A stretch of DNA of 64,000 bases, taken from positions 186,001-250,000 of the forward strand of contig NZ_QGEG01000002.1 in the NCBI RefSeq assembly GCF_003149745.1, read 5' to 3'. This document shows, one piece after another, positions 63,131-64,000 of this stretch. How positions within the stretch are numbered: position 1 is the stretch's first letter; each line of letters begins with the position of its first letter. Under the pieces are notes generated by a model, which saw nothing but the letters and a program-made list of their open reading frames with translations, made no database searches and was not told the origin of the DNA. A program made the translations under genes and the position numbers. This DNA comes from Flagellimonas aquimarina. GTDB taxonomy: Bacteria; Bacteroidota; Bacteroidia; Flavobacteriales; Flavobacteriaceae.

Positions 63131-64000
63131 TTACAGTTTAAGGATGTAGTTAACTAGGTTATCATCATGGGTTAAGTCCATTTTTTTACGAAGTCTGTAC
63201 CTTTTGATCTCAACACTTCTGGGAGAAATGTTCAGTAAAGGAGCTATTTCTTTTGATGATAAATTCAAACGAAGGTAAGCGCATAACCTAATATCATTAG
63301 GAGAAAGATTAGGGTGAGCTTTCTTTAGTTTCTTCAAAAACTTTCTATCTGCATTATTAAAAGCTTCTTTGAACAATTCCCAATCATCGTTTTGATTAAG
63401 GCTTTTATCAATTATATTGATAATAGGCCTTACCGTGCTTTTATCCTCTACATTGGATACAAGTTGTTCTTTGACTTTGGATAGCAATTCATTCTTTTTT
63501 ATAATACTTAAAGTTGAGGCGGCAAGCTCATTGCTCTTACTTCTAAATTCTTCTTTGAGCTGCTCGTTCTTAATTTTGATAATTTCTTTTTCGTTTTGCG
63601 CTTTTGCCAGTTCCATGTCGCGCTTGTTCTTTATGATAAGTTTTTGCTGTCGCTTGTGATAGTGTCTTTTGTACAAATTATGTATAAGAATTGAACCTAA
63701 AATTGCGCAAAACAAATAAAGCCCCAATAATAAGTTCGAGATATACCAGGGTCTTGCAATTTTAAAAGAGTAACTGGCAATATTACTGGACATTCTATCT
63801 CCGATTTTAGACCGTACATTAAAGGTATAATCCCCAGGGGGCAGATTTTCAAAGGTTGCAGATGATTCTTGGGACCACTCGCTCCAGTTGGTGTAAATCC
63901 CTAAAAGTTGAAATTGATAACTGGGCTTTAAATATTTGTTGTAGTCAGCAGAATAAAAAGACATTTCAAGATTGTTTTCATCACTTTTAAAACTCCCTTG
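63131..64000 (-). CDS. Membrane-spanning LuxR-type regulator with Y_Y_Y domain (5' end outside window)
   Basis: C-terminal 289 residues of a regulator; the frame is open through base 64000. Seen in order: end of a Y_Y_Y domain (YQFQLLGIYTNWSEWSQES, LPPGDYTFNVRSK), a membrane segment (WYISNLLLGLYLFCAILGSIL), a long coiled coil (KRHYHKRQQKLI ... LSKVKEQL) and a GerE/LuxR-type helix-turn-helix (LSPNDIRLCAYLRLNLSSKE, IAPLLNISPRSVEIKRYRLR). Such proteins usually carry an N-terminal periplasmic two-component-regulator propeller. No kinase or receiver domain is present in this part. It probably senses glucan fragments and controls the locus. Confidence 0.85.
   Translation of the reverse strand, partial: QGSFKSDENNLEMSFYSADYNKYLKPSYQFQLLGIYTNWSEWSQESSATFENLPPGDYTFNVRSKIGDRMSSNIASYSFKIARPWYISNLLLGLYLFCAILGSILIHNLYKRHYHKRQQKLIIKNKRDMELAKAQNEKEIIKIKNEQLKEEFRSKSNELAASTLSIIKKNELLSKVKEQLVSNVEDKSTVRPIINIIDKSLNQNDDWELFKEAFNNADRKFLKKLKKAHPNLSPNDIRLCAYLRLNLSSKEIAPLLNISPRSVEIKRYRLRKKMDLTHDDNLVNYILKL

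Noticed and set aside
1..64000. Insertion sequences, prophage or defence systems
   Set aside because: No transposase, integrase, capsid, nuclease-helicase or toxin-antitoxin signature was found on either strand.

Overview
This window is chromosomal DNA from a member of the Bacteroidota, almost certainly a marine Flavobacteriaceae; the genus cannot be fixed from the sequence. The evidence is a low-GC genome, promoter -7 elements of the TAnnTTTG type, a fused SecDF, many Cys-anchored lipoproteins, two proteins with type B type IX secretion C-termini, a Rho with a long N-terminal insertion, and families largely confined to this phylum (DUF4293, DUF6503, DUF6588, DUF1599, DUF3667, BT_3928, LruC).

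Positions 1-11.3 kb are mostly plus-strand single-gene units closed by clear intrinsic terminators: a window-truncated amidohydrolase, asparagine synthase, gyrB, an outer-membrane protein, mdh and secDF, with small minus-strand exported proteins between them. Positions 11.4-18.8 kb are ten co-directional minus-strand genes (folE, cysS, yidD, lgt, DUF192, GNAT, ModF-like ATPase, GNAT, TfoX-N, HEAT), probably one or two operons. Positions 19.0-25.2 kb encode surface and secreted proteins: a tandem pair of type B T9SS cargo proteins, a FadL-like porin and an unusual Trp/Gly- then Ser/Arg-rich lipoprotein. Next come proS, two identical tRNA-Glu genes and rpsT.

Positions 27.6-33.4 kb carry two paralogous LruC lipoproteins, which share an upstream DNA element, and a pair of unknown membrane-associated proteins. 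Positions 33.5-46.9 kb are housekeeping: rho, DUF4293, exported DUF6503 and PqqB-like proteins, a phosphodiesterase, truA with an MsbA-like exporter, a DUF3667-cdaA-folP cluster, and a DUF1599/BT_3928/tpiA/prmA/clpS run.

Positions 46.9-64.0 kb, all on the minus strand, form a beta-glucan (laminarin-type) utilisation locus. In transcription order it has a membrane-spanning LuxR-type regulator (cut by the window end), a 1063-residue protein joining a clan GH-A glycosidase to what looks like an outer-membrane beta-barrel, two multidomain glycan-binding lipoproteins flanking a GH16 lipoprotein, then (after an internal terminator) GH3, GH17 and GH30 lipoproteins, an MFS sugar symporter and a cytoplasmic GH17. 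Inferred pathway: surface lipoproteins bind and cut beta-1,3-glucan, GH30 and GH3 remove beta-1,6 branches and terminal glucose, the MFS protein imports short oligosaccharides, and the cytoplasmic GH17 finishes them. No SusC/SusD pair lies in the window. The barrel-fused glycosidase stands in the promoter-proximal position such a pair often takes and is the best candidate here for something undescribed.
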